From contig JBEKUY010000001.1 in NCBI GenBank assembly GCA_049514555.1, positions 558,001-622,000 on the forward strand: DNA of 64,000 nucleotides, read 5' to 3'. Below, piece after piece: positions 1 through 8,100 of the stretch. Position 1 is the stretch's first letter; every line of letters starts with the position of its first letter. Source of the DNA: JBEKUY01 sp049514555. GTDB lineage: Bacteria; Acidobacteriota; Terriglobia; Acidiferrales; UBA7541. The notes under the pieces are model-generated. The model was given only the letters and a program-made list of their open reading frames with translations, was not told the DNA's origin and searched no databases. The position numbers and the translations under genes were made by a program.

Positions 1-2
1 TT

Positions 3-428
3 ATTCTCGACGAGGAGCTGCGCGCCGCGGCGGACGAGCTTTACTGGGCCACCGACGATGGCTCGGGAGCATTCCACGGCAACGTGGTGCAGCTCATGCG
101 CGCCTGGAAGGAAGAGCATGGCGTCACTCCCGGCGCCGTTCATGTGATCGGCCCGATCCCCATGATGCGTGCCGCTGCCGCGCTCACGCGCGAGTGGGGC
201 GTCCCGACCTTCGCCAGCCTGAACCCGATCATGGTGGATGGAACCGGCATGTGCGGCGGCTGCCGCGTCACCGTCGGCGGCAAGGTCAGATTCGCATGCG
301 TGGATGGGCCGGAGTTTGACGCTCACCAGGTGGATTTCGACGAGCTCACCCGCCGCAATCGCGCCTACGTTTCGCAGGAAAAGGAGGTGCTGGAAAAGCA
401 CCTTTGCCGCATCGGGCTTTCTAGCTGA
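3..428 (+). CDS. NfnA/SudB-type ferredoxin-NADP+ reductase flavoprotein subunit (3' end only)
   Basis: The gene enters from the left edge; the open frame starts at base 3 and about 141 C-terminal residues are visible. The end carries the iron-sulfur motif GMCGGCRV followed by a later Cys (KVRFACVDGPEF), the [2Fe-2S] ligand pattern of the dihydroorotate dehydrogenase electron-transfer/SudB/NfnA family. The preceding VHVIGPIPMM stretch is the end of the NAD(P)-binding fold. Proteins of this family bind FAD and pass electrons between NAD(P)H and ferredoxin together with a glutamate-synthase-like partner, which should lie left of the window. Family assignment is confident; whether it is an Nfn transhydrogenase or a sulfide dehydrogenase subunit cannot be told from this fragment. 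Confidence 0.85.
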   Translation: MLDEELRAAADELYWATDDGSGAFHGNVVQLMRAWKEEHGVTPGAVHVIGPIPMMRAAAALTREWGVPTFASLNPIMVDGTGMCGGCRVTVGGKVRFACVDGPEFDAHQVDFDELTRRNRAYVSQEKEVLEKHLCRIGLSS

Positions 429-493
429 GGCCGTGAGGAGTGCTTGGCAGATTGAAGTGGTTGGCAGAATTAGGTGGGTGGCAGTTGGGTTGG

Positions 494-1246
494 TTAGAAA
501 TAGGCTTCGCTCTGCATGGCCCGCTTGTCCCAGCCCCGCCGCGCAAGAATTCCGGCTGCGTTCTCGATCATTTCCGGCCGCCCACAGAGATAAGCGGTCG
601 TGTCCTTGCCCGAGAGGTTCCACTGGTCGGCGTATTTCCGCAGGACGTCCTCGACCCGCCCGGTCTCTCCCGCCCAGGCCATGTCCTCCCAGTGCCGGCT
701 GATGGTGGGCACGTATTTCAGCCACGGTGCCTCTGCCCCCACCCCCGCCATCTCCGCCTGGTATCCGAATTCCCAGGACCGGCTGGCCCCCTGAATCATG
801 AAGACGTTCAGGTCCGCGGGCATGGCGTTCTTCTTCCAGTCCAGGTAGAGGGTCCTTACATAACTGATAAATGGAGCGACGCCAGTTACTGTAGAGAGAA
901 GTAGGTGGTTCTTGCGGCCGCTCTTGAGGTCAAGGGTGAAACGGCCCTTGGCGATCTTGCGAAACTTCAGATCGGCTCCGGTCTGCAGCTCGTGCAGAAA
1001 GGGAGTGAAGCCCCCGTCCCGCACCAACTCGATAAAAAACTCAACCTCGCTCTCGTAGGGCGACGAAGCAATGGAATAGGGACGCTCGATCATCTTCCCG
1101 TTCACTTCGGAGCCCAGGGTGGCGTATTGTCCGGCGACAAACCGGAATTCCCCGCCGGGATTCACACGAATCCTCCAAAGATCGTCCGTAATGTCTTCGC
1201 GCAGCGTGATCCGGGCTTCGTAGTATTTTTCCGGCGCAAGCGCCAT
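494..1246 (-). CDS. fpr: Ferredoxin/flavodoxin-NADP+ reductase, Fpr type
   Basis: A 250-residue FAD enzyme expected to exchange electrons between NADPH and ferredoxin or flavodoxin in the cytoplasm. The FAD-binding motif RPYSIASSP lies at about residues 55-63, the nucleotide-binding TVTGVAPF at about 119-126, a CGRPEMI motif near 220, and the chain ends in an aromatic EAYF as in bacterial Fpr. Length matches the family. It converges on the preceding flavoprotein gene with a 65-bp gap, so two ferredoxin-linked NAD(P)H oxidoreductases sit side by side on opposite strands. It is the last gene of a minus-strand series that starts near 4324, but a hairpin at 1299-1326 suggests a separate transcript. 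Confidence 0.9.
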   Translation of the reverse strand: MALAPEKYYEARITLREDITDDLWRIRVNPGGEFRFVAGQYATLGSEVNGKMIERPYSIASSPYESEVEFFIELVRDGGFTPFLHELQTGADLKFRKIAKGRFTLDLKSGRKNHLLLSTVTGVAPFISYVRTLYLDWKKNAMPADLNVFMIQGASRSWEFGYQAEMAGVGAEAPWLKYVPTISRHWEDMAWAGETGRVEDVLRKYADQWNLSGKDTTAYLCGRPEMIENAAGILARRGWDKRAMQSEAYF

Positions 1247-1298
1247 CTACAGTCCTCCTCAATAATGGTCTCGCACCTTCCTGCCCAAGACAAGAAAT

Positions 1299-1326
1299 GG
1301 GCGGCGCCCACCAAGTGGCGCCGCCC
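1299..1326 (-). terminator. Probable terminator hairpin after the 1368-2036 gene
   Basis: A perfect 10-bp stem (GGGCGGCGCC / GGCGCCGCCC) with an 8-nt loop is followed on the minus strand by ATTTCTTGTCTT. The T tract is interrupted, so termination strength is uncertain. It sits between the secreted-protein gene ending at 1368 and fpr starting at 1246. Confidence 0.55.
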
Positions 1327-1367
1327 CAGACGTTCGACCTGCAATCAATTGCCGGTACTTTCCGGTT

Positions 1368-2036
1368 TCAGGGCTCCTGCTGCGGGCGCTGGCCCATCAT
1401 CTTCATGGGATCGAACTTCGTCGGCGTTCCGGTGATGTGCGTCTTGGCGTCCGTGATCAAGCGCTGCAGGGTCATCGTCGTATTCTTGCTAACCAGTTTA
1501 GCGAACCCCCAGGGAACCACCTTCTCGCTGAGCCAAATGTCCGAGCTTCCGTCCTTCTTGCGCCAGCGGACGCAAGAGAAGGTTCCGGCGGGAGTGGTGA
1601 GTGTCTCGTTGCCCACGCGCTCCATCTCCCTAGTGATGTCGGCGGACTGAGGAGGCCTCTTCTGCGCACCTTGCACGGGCATTTCCATAACGTTGCCGTT
1701 GGGCATTTGCATGAGCATGCGGGAGACGACAACGGTTCCATTGTCCACGACGTAGAGCATTTTCATGTACATCATTCCGCCCATGTGCGGATTGGCCATG
1801 CCCATTTCCAACCAGTAGCCGTCCTTGCCGTTCACTTGTTCCTTGCCCACGATCGACAGTTCCATGCTACTTTTCGGCTGGCCCTGCATTTCCACGGCAT
1901 ATTCCGCCCCGGCGCCAACGACCGGATGGAATACTCCTTGGATGTCGGGCCCCTTCATTCCCATTTGCGCACGCACTGGGGCTGCCCAAGCGCAACAACC
2001 GAGTCCGGCTGCCAACAACCATGTGATTCGTCTCAT
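1368..2036 (-). CDS. Secreted protein of unknown function, Met-rich
   Basis: 222 residues. The start at 2036 is chosen because a strong AGGAGG box lies 8 nt upstream and the product then begins with a clear signal peptide (MRRITWLLAAGLGCCAWAAP, cleavage near AQ). The mature part is Met- and Gly-rich around MANPHMGGMMYMKM and resembles DUF4412-like periplasmic proteins that read as beta-rich folds; I cannot name a family with certainty. It ends in a Met/Gln/Pro-rich tail (MKMMGQRPQQEP). A longer in-frame start at 2162 has no ribosome-binding site and would bury the signal peptide. Clustered Met and His could bind copper, but that is inference. Confidence 0.8.
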   Translation of the reverse strand: MRRITWLLAAGLGCCAWAAPVRAQMGMKGPDIQGVFHPVVGAGAEYAVEMQGQPKSSMELSIVGKEQVNGKDGYWLEMGMANPHMGGMMYMKMLYVVDNGTVVVSRMLMQMPNGNVMEMPVQGAQKRPPQSADITREMERVGNETLTTPAGTFSCVRWRKKDGSSDIWLSEKVVPWGFAKLVSKNTTMTLQRLITDAKTHITGTPTKFDPMKMMGQRPQQEP

Positions 2037-2275
2037 CGAAGATCCTCCTGTGGCCAAGCAAAGCTCAGCGCCAATCGTACAGGCCTTCCCTACCCGAATC
2101 CTAAGGATGTGTATGGCCCGGGCATCAAACAGACAACCTGAACGGAAGACTCCTCGCAACACTCAACGCGCACGCGCAGCATTCGTGCGAACGCGGAGAA
2201 GACCAACCAGGCGCTATTGATAACAGTTTCTCCATTCCAGCGCAATGGCCGTGGTTGAAAAGGCGGAGCTGAGAA

Positions 2276-3424
2276 TCACTCGTAGGCCAAGGCCTCGACA
2301 GGATCGCTGCCGGCGGCGCGAAGCGCGGGGAAGAGCGCTCCAGCAGCGGCGCCGAGAAGCGCCAGCCACACCGAATGCAGCACCCACCGTGGAGAAATCA
2401 AAACGGTCAACGTCGGCGCGGTCTGCGTGAGGATCGCCTTCGTGGCGTAGGCAATGGCGATGCCCGCCACGCTCCCCATCGCGGCCATCAGCAGCGCTTC
2501 TCCGAGAACCAGCCGAAGGACGTCAGCTCGCGACAGCCCCAGCGCCTTCAGAATTCCGATCTCGCGCGTGCGTTCCATCACCATCGTGTGCATCGTCAGC
2601 AGCACAACCAGGAAGCTGATGACCACGCCCACTCCCACCATCGACCTCACAAACGGTTTCAATTCCGGGAGATTCGAGGAATTCATCAAGGTCAGATACT
2701 CTGCCATGGTGCGCACGCGATGCGTTGGCAGCAGTTTCACGATTCGAGCCCGGGTCCCCTCCGTATCTCCTTTGCTTCTTACGTAGAACATCGACGCGCG
2801 CTTCTCGGCACCGGCAATGTCTTGTGCGGTTCGCAAGGGGATGAAATACCTGGCGCCTTTCCCGTGGGCCACGATTCCGGCGATGGTGAATTCGTGGTTG
2901 AGCAGGGTGATCTTGTCGCCGACCTTTAAATGCTGTGTCTGCGCGACGATGTCGTCCGCCAGCGCTTCTTCAGCCCCCTGGAATGGACCCCCGGAAAGAA
3001 ACAGGAAGCCTTTACTCAGCGCGTTAAACCTTCCGTAGTCAATCCCGTACACAAGGGCGAAATGCTTCGGGTCCATCAAAACCAGCGTAGGCGCGACCTC
3101 ATCGACCCCGGGCACGGCGGCAATCTGGTCGGCGATCGACTCTTGCATCACGGCGCTCGAGAACACCACGAAGATGGAAGAGTTGGGCGGCTGGACCATG
3201 ATATCCGCGCCCACGCCCTCGACCCTCTTGCCCCATTCGGAGACCACTCCGGACGTCAGCCCGACGATCATCAGAACCAGGACTACCTGGATACAGATGG
3301 CCAGGACACTCAAGGTCGAGCGCAAGGGACGCGCACGAAGGTTGGCCCACATCCATCCAAAACTCGAAAACTCGCTTGTAGTGCGCGGTTTTGCTTCAAG
3401 AACCATCCCGGGAGACTCTAGCAT
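2276..3424 (-). CDS. FtsX/MacB-type ABC transporter permease, orphan
   Basis: 382 residues with the topology of MacB/LolC-type permeases: one membrane helix near residues 38-62, a large periplasmic domain, then three helices in an FtsX domain (about 265-380). The conserved cytoplasmic loop ERTREIGILKALGLSR precedes the second helix and the protein ends PALRAAGSDPVEALAYE, both typical of the family. Such permeases move lipids, lipoproteins or peptides using an external ATPase, but no ATPase gene lies next to it, so its partner must be encoded elsewhere. A second possible start is the Met at residue 7. The upstream gap carries two palindromes. Confidence 0.85.
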   Translation of the reverse strand: MLESPGMVLEAKPRTTSEFSSFGWMWANLRARPLRSTLSVLAICIQVVLVLMIVGLTSGVVSEWGKRVEGVGADIMVQPPNSSIFVVFSSAVMQESIADQIAAVPGVDEVAPTLVLMDPKHFALVYGIDYGRFNALSKGFLFLSGGPFQGAEEALADDIVAQTQHLKVGDKITLLNHEFTIAGIVAHGKGARYFIPLRTAQDIAGAEKRASMFYVRSKGDTEGTRARIVKLLPTHRVRTMAEYLTLMNSSNLPELKPFVRSMVGVGVVISFLVVLLTMHTMVMERTREIGILKALGLSRADVLRLVLGEALLMAAMGSVAGIAIAYATKAILTQTAPTLTVLISPRWVLHSVWLALLGAAAGALFPALRAAGSDPVEALAYE

Positions 3425-3569
3425 CGTTCTTTGCGAACGGTCAAAGCGGAGGGCGACGTGAACTCACGGACTGCGCGGGCTGCGGCGACTCTTCCAGTCT
3501 GGAATCTATCCTGCGCCCAGCAATGCACATTCCGCGCGGCCACACGTAGAGGACCGTGGAGTTTTGTTT

Positions 3570-3585
3570 TCAACACAAGTGTTGA
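3570..3585. promoter_or_regulatory. Palindrome TCAACAC-AA-GTGTTGA
   Basis: Two 7-bp arms are perfectly complementary around a 2-nt centre in an AT-rich setting, 145 bp upstream of the FtsX permease start. The size and symmetry suit a dimeric repressor or activator site. No promoter elements could be placed with confidence. Confidence 0.4.
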
Positions 3586-3650
3586 TAACTTTGTGGAAAT
3601 GCTCCCTCAAACGCGGCTAACTGAGTCTCTTTCAAGAGCATGATGCTGTT

Positions 3651-3667
3651 TGCACAATATTTGTGCA
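3651..3667. promoter_or_regulatory. Palindrome TGCACAA-TAT-TTGTGCA
   Basis: A second perfect inverted repeat (7-bp arms, 3-nt centre) lies 65 bp from the first and shares the CACAA/TTGTG core with it in part. Two related symmetric sites in one intergenic region suggest a shared regulator, though which flanking gene is controlled is unclear. Confidence 0.4.
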
Positions 3668-3910
3668 TCTCCCGCTTCCCTGCCCATCCCGATTGAGGAA
3701 ACTGAGGGGTCTCATGCGGGCAGATTCGACGAAACAAAGTTTCCGGCGGCTTCTCCCCCGAGGAAACAATTGAAACAGTTGCTCTTCCAGCCCGGCAACC
3801 TTCGATGAAGGCCCAGATTGGAATCCGCGCGCGCGAGGGAAGAGAATTTATTCGCGCAGGAGCGCTGGTGGCGCGGCCGGAAAGGTCTTTAGGATACAGC
3901 TCGTACGGCG

Positions 3911-4324
3911 CTAGTACCAACGGTGAGGCTTGTCCAGATGAATCTTGATGGTTTGGTTTGATTCGCCGAGATCGTAATAGCGTCCGAAGGTCTTCCAACC
4001 CTCGGCGACAATCTGAATCAGCACTTTGCCCAAGGGAGCATCCGGCAACTGGGTCACCCCGTCCCGGTTGGTCTTCAGGTTCAACTCGAATTTCTTGTCC
4101 TTGCGCAACGAGCGGTCTTCCACGAACTTCACGTATACGCTGGCATTCTCCACCGGGACATTCTTATCTCCGCCAGTCACTTCAATGGTCAGCCGGTTCC
4201 CAAGTGCCGGGTGAGCTTCTTTAGGGTCGTTGGTCTTCTGGGGTTTGTCCTGTGCCGGAGCGCAAACACAGAGCAATCCAACCGCCAGAATCAAAGCCGC
4301 AAAGCTCGTTTGTGCGAATCTCAT
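3911..4324 (-). CDS. Small secreted protein with carboxypeptidase-regulatory-like (beta-sandwich) domain
   Basis: 137 residues. An N-terminal signal peptide (MRFAQTSFAALILAVGLLCV, cleavage near APAQD) is followed by a Lys/Asp-rich linker and a domain of about 90 residues running from RLTIEVTGGDKNVPVENASVY to the end. The pattern of a V-x-NASVYVKF strand, a TNRDGVTQLPDAPLGKV turn and a final IKIHL strand matches the transthyretin-like carboxypeptidase regulatory fold common in acidobacterial exported proteins. It probably acts outside the cytoplasmic membrane in protein or glycan binding; no substrate can be inferred. Confidence 0.75.
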   Translation of the reverse strand: MRFAQTSFAALILAVGLLCVCAPAQDKPQKTNDPKEAHPALGNRLTIEVTGGDKNVPVENASVYVKFVEDRSLRKDKKFELNLKTNRDGVTQLPDAPLGKVLIQIVAEGWKTFGRYYDLGESNQTIKIHLDKPHRWY

Positions 4325-4520
4325 GGTCGAACTTTGCTCAATATCAACTCAAGAGCACGCTCCGGTCAAGTCCTCTTTTCCCTTCATGGGATGCCGTCAC
4401 TTGCTCACAGGCTGCGTTTCAAGATGCGTTTGCGGAGAGAACGGTACCTTATTGTCCCCTCCCCGTTTGACTCTGAGGCATTCCTGAAGTACTTTCGGCT
4501 CCGACGGTTCCTAGGTCGGC

Positions 4521-4637
4521 CTGTGGGTCGTGCCGTTCCAGCGTGTCTCGACGAGCTTGGTTCCGGGGCCGGCTGTATTCTGTGAGTGAAACCGGCGATA
4601 GATGAGCGGCTCAGGGTGGTCGGAACGGCACTCACAG
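4521..4637 (+). other. Long-range inverted repeat; possible structured mRNA leader
   Basis: Arms CTGTG (4521-4525) plus GTGCCGTTCC (4530-4539) pair with GGAACGGCAC (4622-4631) plus CACAG (4633-4637), giving 15 base pairs with a small internal bulge. They enclose about 82 nt with further GC-rich self-complementarity. The element lies 91 bp before the start of the PLP sulfur amino-acid gene, in a 403-bp gap otherwise without a gene. It does not match the SAM or SAH riboswitch cores I know. A structured 5' leader is possible; a remnant of a mobile element is the alternative. Confidence 0.35.
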
Positions 4638-4727
4638 CCGGTGTCGCCGGTTGGCCCGCGCGTCCCGCGTTTGGAAGCGTTCCCCGCGGCCGCAAAGTCC
4701 TCACCTAACCGCAGCAAGGAGATGTAC

Positions 4728-5867
4728 ATGGGTTTTGCCACCGATGCCATCCACGTCGGGCAGGAGCCGGATCCTGCAACCGGTGCGATTGTCGCGCCGG
4801 TCTACCAGACTTCCACATACGTCCAGGAAGCTCTCGGGAAAGACAAGGGGTACGACTACGCCCGAACAAACCATCCGAACCGGAAGGCCCTGGAACGTTG
4901 CGTCGCGAAACTGGAGGGCGGTTCGCATGCCTACGTTTTCACTTCGGGCATGGCGGGAATTGACGCTGTCTTTCGTCTTTTGCGGCCGGGCGATCACGTG
5001 GTCGTCTCCGAAGCCGTCTATGGGGGCGTCTATCGCCTTGCCACTCAGTTGCTTGTCCAGTTTGGCCTGGAGTTCAGCTTCGTCGATACGTCATCGCAGG
5101 AGGAACTCGCTGCAGCGCTGAAACCGAACACGCGAATGATCTACGTCGAGACGCCAACGAATCCCACAATGCGCATCACCGACATCGCCCTCGCCGCCCG
5201 CCTGGCCAACGAGCGGGGCATCACCCTGGTCGTTGATAACACATTCCTCAGCCCTTACTTCCAGCAACCGATCCTGCTTGGCGCTCACATCGTCGTTCAT
5301 TCCATGACGAAGTACTTGAACGGCCACAGCGATGCTACCGGTGGCGCGGTAATCCTTACGCGTCCTGAGGACTCGGAGCGCATCTACTTCATTCAGCGTT
5401 CGGCCGGAGCCGGACTGGCGCCCATGGATTGCTTCCTCGTCTCCCGGGGTATCAAGACGCTCGCGATCCGTATGCTTCAACACAACGCCAATGGCATCGC
5501 CGTTGCCCGATTCCTCGAAACGCACCCAAAAGTTCAGCAGGTCCACTACCCGGGCCTGTCTAGCCATCCTCAGCACGAGCTTGCTCGCCGCCAGCAACGC
5601 GGCCCGGGAGCGATGATCTCCTTCGACCTCGGCTCGCTCCAGGCGGCCCGCCGCTTCCTTGACAACGTCAAGCTGTGCTCTCTGGCTGAAAGCCTCGGCG
5701 GCGTGGAGACTCTCATCTCGCACCCTGGACTCATGACCCATGCCTCCATACCACCCGAGGTCCGTGCCCGCATCGGAATCACCGACGGCTTGGTGCGCAT
5801 CTCGGTGGGAATCGAAGACGCGGAAGACATCATCGCGGACCTCGACCAAGCCCTGGCCAAAGTCTAG
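4728..5867 (+). CDS. Trans-sulfuration PLP enzyme (cystathionine gamma-synthase / gamma-lyase / sulfhydrylase family)
   Basis: 379 residues; start at 4728 has AAGGAG six nt upstream and gives the standard family N-terminus (FATDAIHVGQEPDPATGAIV). The Cys/Met-metabolism PLP fold is complete: YARTNHPN near 44-51, phosphate-contact SGMAG near 73-77, Asp170 in VVDNTF, and the PLP Schiff-base Lys195 in SMTKYLNGHSD, with SLGGVETLISHP toward the C-terminus. The enzyme makes or breaks cystathionine, or sulfhydrylates an activated homoserine, in cysteine/methionine metabolism. Sequence alone does not settle which reaction. Its stop overlaps the stop of the convergent cutA gene by 4 bp. Confidence 0.9.
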   Translation: MGFATDAIHVGQEPDPATGAIVAPVYQTSTYVQEALGKDKGYDYARTNHPNRKALERCVAKLEGGSHAYVFTSGMAGIDAVFRLLRPGDHVVVSEAVYGGVYRLATQLLVQFGLEFSFVDTSSQEELAAALKPNTRMIYVETPTNPTMRITDIALAARLANERGITLVVDNTFLSPYFQQPILLGAHIVVHSMTKYLNGHSDATGGAVILTRPEDSERIYFIQRSAGAGLAPMDCFLVSRGIKTLAIRMLQHNANGIAVARFLETHPKVQQVHYPGLSSHPQHELARRQQRGPGAMISFDLGSLQAARRFLDNVKLCSLAESLGGVETLISHPGLMTHASIPPEVRARIGITDGLVRISVGIEDAEDIIADLDQALAKV

Positions 5868-6265
5868 CGTTTGGCGTTCCGCTTTCGCGGCGAAGTCCGT
5901 CTCCCTCTGGTGGCGGGGCGCACGCTGCTCGCAAGCCACTCGAGGTAGTTCTCCGCGCCGCTCACGATGGGCAGGGCGACAAACTCCGGCACTTCATAGC
6001 TGTGCAGCCTTGCGACTTCCGTCCGGAGCTCCCCAAGCAGCCGTTCTTCGGTCTTTATGAGCAACAGGTACTCCGCTGACGCCTCGACCTTTTCTTTCCA
6101 CCAGTAGGTCGAGTGCACTGGGGCCTCGAGCCGGTTCACGCAGGCCGCCAACCGTTGCTCAACGACCGCCCGCGCAATTTTCTCCGCCTCGTCCGCGGAG
6201 CCACAGGTCACCAGCACAACCCGCTTGTTTCCGGCGCTTTTCACGTTAGCCGCTCCTTTCGACAA
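5864..6265 (-). CDS. cutA: Divalent-cation tolerance protein CutA
   Basis: 133 residues. The CutA1 core is intact: VVLVTCGSADEAEKIARAVV, then RLAACVN, the STYWWKEKVE segment, LLLIKTE, and HSYEVPEFVALPI near the C-terminus. CutA1 forms very stable trimers linked to copper tolerance and, more loosely, to redox signalling. The C-terminus has an extra basic tail (RPATRGRRTSPRKRNAKR) beyond the usual end, and the N-terminus about 12 residues more than usual. Convergent overlap with the preceding enzyme gene means the two transcripts must be antisense at their ends. Confidence 0.9.
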   Translation of the reverse strand: MSKGAANVKSAGNKRVVLVTCGSADEAEKIARAVVEQRLAACVNRLEAPVHSTYWWKEKVEASAEYLLLIKTEERLLGELRTEVARLHSYEVPEFVALPIVSGAENYLEWLASSVRPATRGRRTSPRKRNAKR

Positions 6266-6330
6266 ACCGCCAAAACGTCGCCTCTGGGTTTTCTTCTCCG
6301 AGCGAACTCCTCAGGCTACAATATCTGGCC

Positions 6331-7764
6331 ATGACCGTTCCTGCGATTCATTTCGGTACGTCCGGGTGGCGCGCGATCATCGCCGACGAATTCACCTTCG
6401 CCAACGTGCGCCTGGCCGTTTCGGCCATTGCCGGGCACGTGGCGAGCCTCGCGTCCGAGCCGGCGGCGCTGGTGGCCTGCGATCCCCGGTTCCTATCCGA
6501 AGATTACTCCCGTCTCGCGGCCGACGTTCTCTCGCAGCAGGGCGTCAAGGTTTTCCTCTGCGACACGTTTGCGCCCACCCCCGCGGTGGCCTTCGAGGTC
6601 CTGCGCCGCAAATTGACCGGCGCCATCAACTTTACCGCGAGCCACAACCTCGCTCCCTATCACGGCTTGAAGTTCAATTCCGCGGACGGCGGCCCTGCCC
6701 TTCCCGAAGTCACCAAAGACATCGAGGCCCGCATTGGCCGGCTGGCCGCGCGCGGCGACCGCCCGGCCGCTCGGCGAGGCAAGGCGGGAAAGCCCGGGAA
6801 CATCGAGGTGATCTCCATCCGCAAGCCGTATCTCGAGCGCCTCAATGCGCTGGTCAAGTTCGACAAGATTCGCGACTCGAAGTTTAAGTTCATTTGCGAC
6901 GCCGTCCATGGCTGCGGCGCCGGATACCTCGACGAATCGTTGCGTCTTCACGGCGCGGCGGTCACCGAGCTGCGCGCGAATCGCGACGTGCTGTTTGATG
7001 GCGGCGGACCCGACGTGATCGAAGAAAACCTTGTTCCCCTGCGCCGCACCGTTCTGGACTCGGGCGCTGCGGCGGGGCTGGCCACCGACGGCGACGCGGA
7101 CCGTTTCGGAATCATCGATCGAGACGGCGCCTGGATTTCGCCCAATCACATCCTCGCGCTTCTCTACGACTACCTAGTCGAAACACGCGGGTGGAACATG
7201 CCGGCAGCGCGGAGCGTGGCAACCTCGCACATGCTTGACGCCGTCGCGCGGTCGCACGGCCAGACCGTCTACCAGACGCCCGTGGGATTCAAGTACGTCG
7301 GCGACCTGATCAAGCAGGACAAGATCGCGCTGGGCGGCGAAGAAAGCGCCGGGCTCTCGATTCGCGGCCACGTGCCGGAAAAGGACGGCATTCTCGCCTG
7401 CCTCCTCGTAGCCGAAATGATCGCGCATCGCAAACAGACCCTCGGCGAGCAGATTCAATCGCTCTTCGGCCGCATCGGCGCGGAATTTTGGCCTTTGCGG
7501 CAAAACCTTCATCTGAGCGAAGAGGTCAAATCCCGCGCCGTCAAACGCCTGAAGGAAGACTACAAGACGTTTCTCGGGCGGAGGGTGCGGCAGCTTGACC
7601 GCACCGATGGGGCGAAATTCATCTTCGAGGACGGCTCGTGGGTGCTTCTGCGGCCCTCGGGCACGGAGCCCCTGCTTCGGGTCTATACGGAAGCCTCCAG
7701 CCTGAAGGCGTCCACCGAGCTTTCGCGCGAAGCGGCCGGGTGGATCGAGAAAGAAGAAGCATGA
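6331..7764 (+). CDS. Phosphoglucomutase/phosphomannomutase (alpha-D-phosphohexomutase)
   Basis: 477 residues with all four phosphohexomutase domains. The phosphoserine loop is FTASHN (Ser near 104), the metal loop DGDADRFG is near 252-259, the sugar-specificity loop GGEESAGLSIRGH near 333-345, and the phosphate-binding loop RPSGTEPLLR near 440-449. The specificity loop GEESAG is typical of enzymes acting on glucose or mannose phosphates rather than glucosamine. It supplies hexose-1-phosphate for glycan and envelope synthesis. The stop overlaps the start of the next gene (ATGA), so the two are translationally coupled. Confidence 0.93.
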   Translation: MTVPAIHFGTSGWRAIIADEFTFANVRLAVSAIAGHVASLASEPAALVACDPRFLSEDYSRLAADVLSQQGVKVFLCDTFAPTPAVAFEVLRRKLTGAINFTASHNLAPYHGLKFNSADGGPALPEVTKDIEARIGRLAARGDRPAARRGKAGKPGNIEVISIRKPYLERLNALVKFDKIRDSKFKFICDAVHGCGAGYLDESLRLHGAAVTELRANRDVLFDGGGPDVIEENLVPLRRTVLDSGAAAGLATDGDADRFGIIDRDGAWISPNHILALLYDYLVETRGWNMPAARSVATSHMLDAVARSHGQTVYQTPVGFKYVGDLIKQDKIALGGEESAGLSIRGHVPEKDGILACLLVAEMIAHRKQTLGEQIQSLFGRIGAEFWPLRQNLHLSEEVKSRAVKRLKEDYKTFLGRRVRQLDRTDGAKFIFEDGSWVLLRPSGTEPLLRVYTEASSLKASTELSREAAGWIEKEEA

Positions 7765-8093
7765 CGGTACGAGGCTCGCAAACTCAGAGCTTCTGGCAGC
7801 GCCATGGCGGCACCGTGCTCGTTTTGCTTGTGCTCTTCCTCCTGGTGCACGATGTCTTCGGCACGCATGGTTTTCTCGCCATGCGCCGGGCCCAAAAGGA
7901 GATTCAACGCTTGCGGGACGAAGTCACGAAGTTGAATCAGGAGAATTTGCAGCTCGAGGATCAGGTCAAAGGTTTGCGGAGCGACCCCAAACTCATCGAA
8001 CGCATCGCCCGCGACGAACTGGGCCTTGCCCGCCCGGGCGAGATCATCATCAAGATTCCCGCTCCCGCTCAAAGCGACCCCGCCAAACCCTAG
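7761..8093 (+). CDS. ftsB: FtsB/DivIC-family septum formation protein
   Basis: 110 residues. A short cytoplasmic N-terminus is followed by one membrane helix (about 20-36), then a coiled coil (AMRRAQKEIQRLRDEVTKLN and following residues) and the conserved tail LIERIARDELGLARPGEI, which defines the FtsB/DivIC family. It is expected to join FtsL and FtsQ in the divisome and regulate septal peptidoglycan synthesis. The ATG overlaps the stop of the phosphohexomutase gene. Confidence 0.88.
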   Translation: MTVRGSQTQSFWQRHGGTVLVLLVLFLLVHDVFGTHGFLAMRRAQKEIQRLRDEVTKLNQENLQLEDQVKGLRSDPKLIERIARDELGLARPGEIIIKIPAPAQSDPAKP

Positions 8094-8100
8094 CAGGCTG

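Larger units (their letters stand above)
3425..3910. other. 486-bp intergenic stretch with two palindromes
   Basis: No convincing gene is seen. The only long frame here (minus, 3570-3998) has no family-like content and overlaps the secreted-protein gene at 3911. The stretch is AT-richer than its surroundings in the middle and holds two separate inverted repeats (3570-3585 and 3651-3667), which suggests regulatory DNA upstream of the permease gene. Confidence 0.5.

Noticed and set aside
3785..3805. CCGGCAACC core suggesting a SAM-I riboswitch
   Set aside because: The other conserved parts (AGAGxGG, GAGGGA, closing P1) are absent, and no methionine gene follows on that strand.
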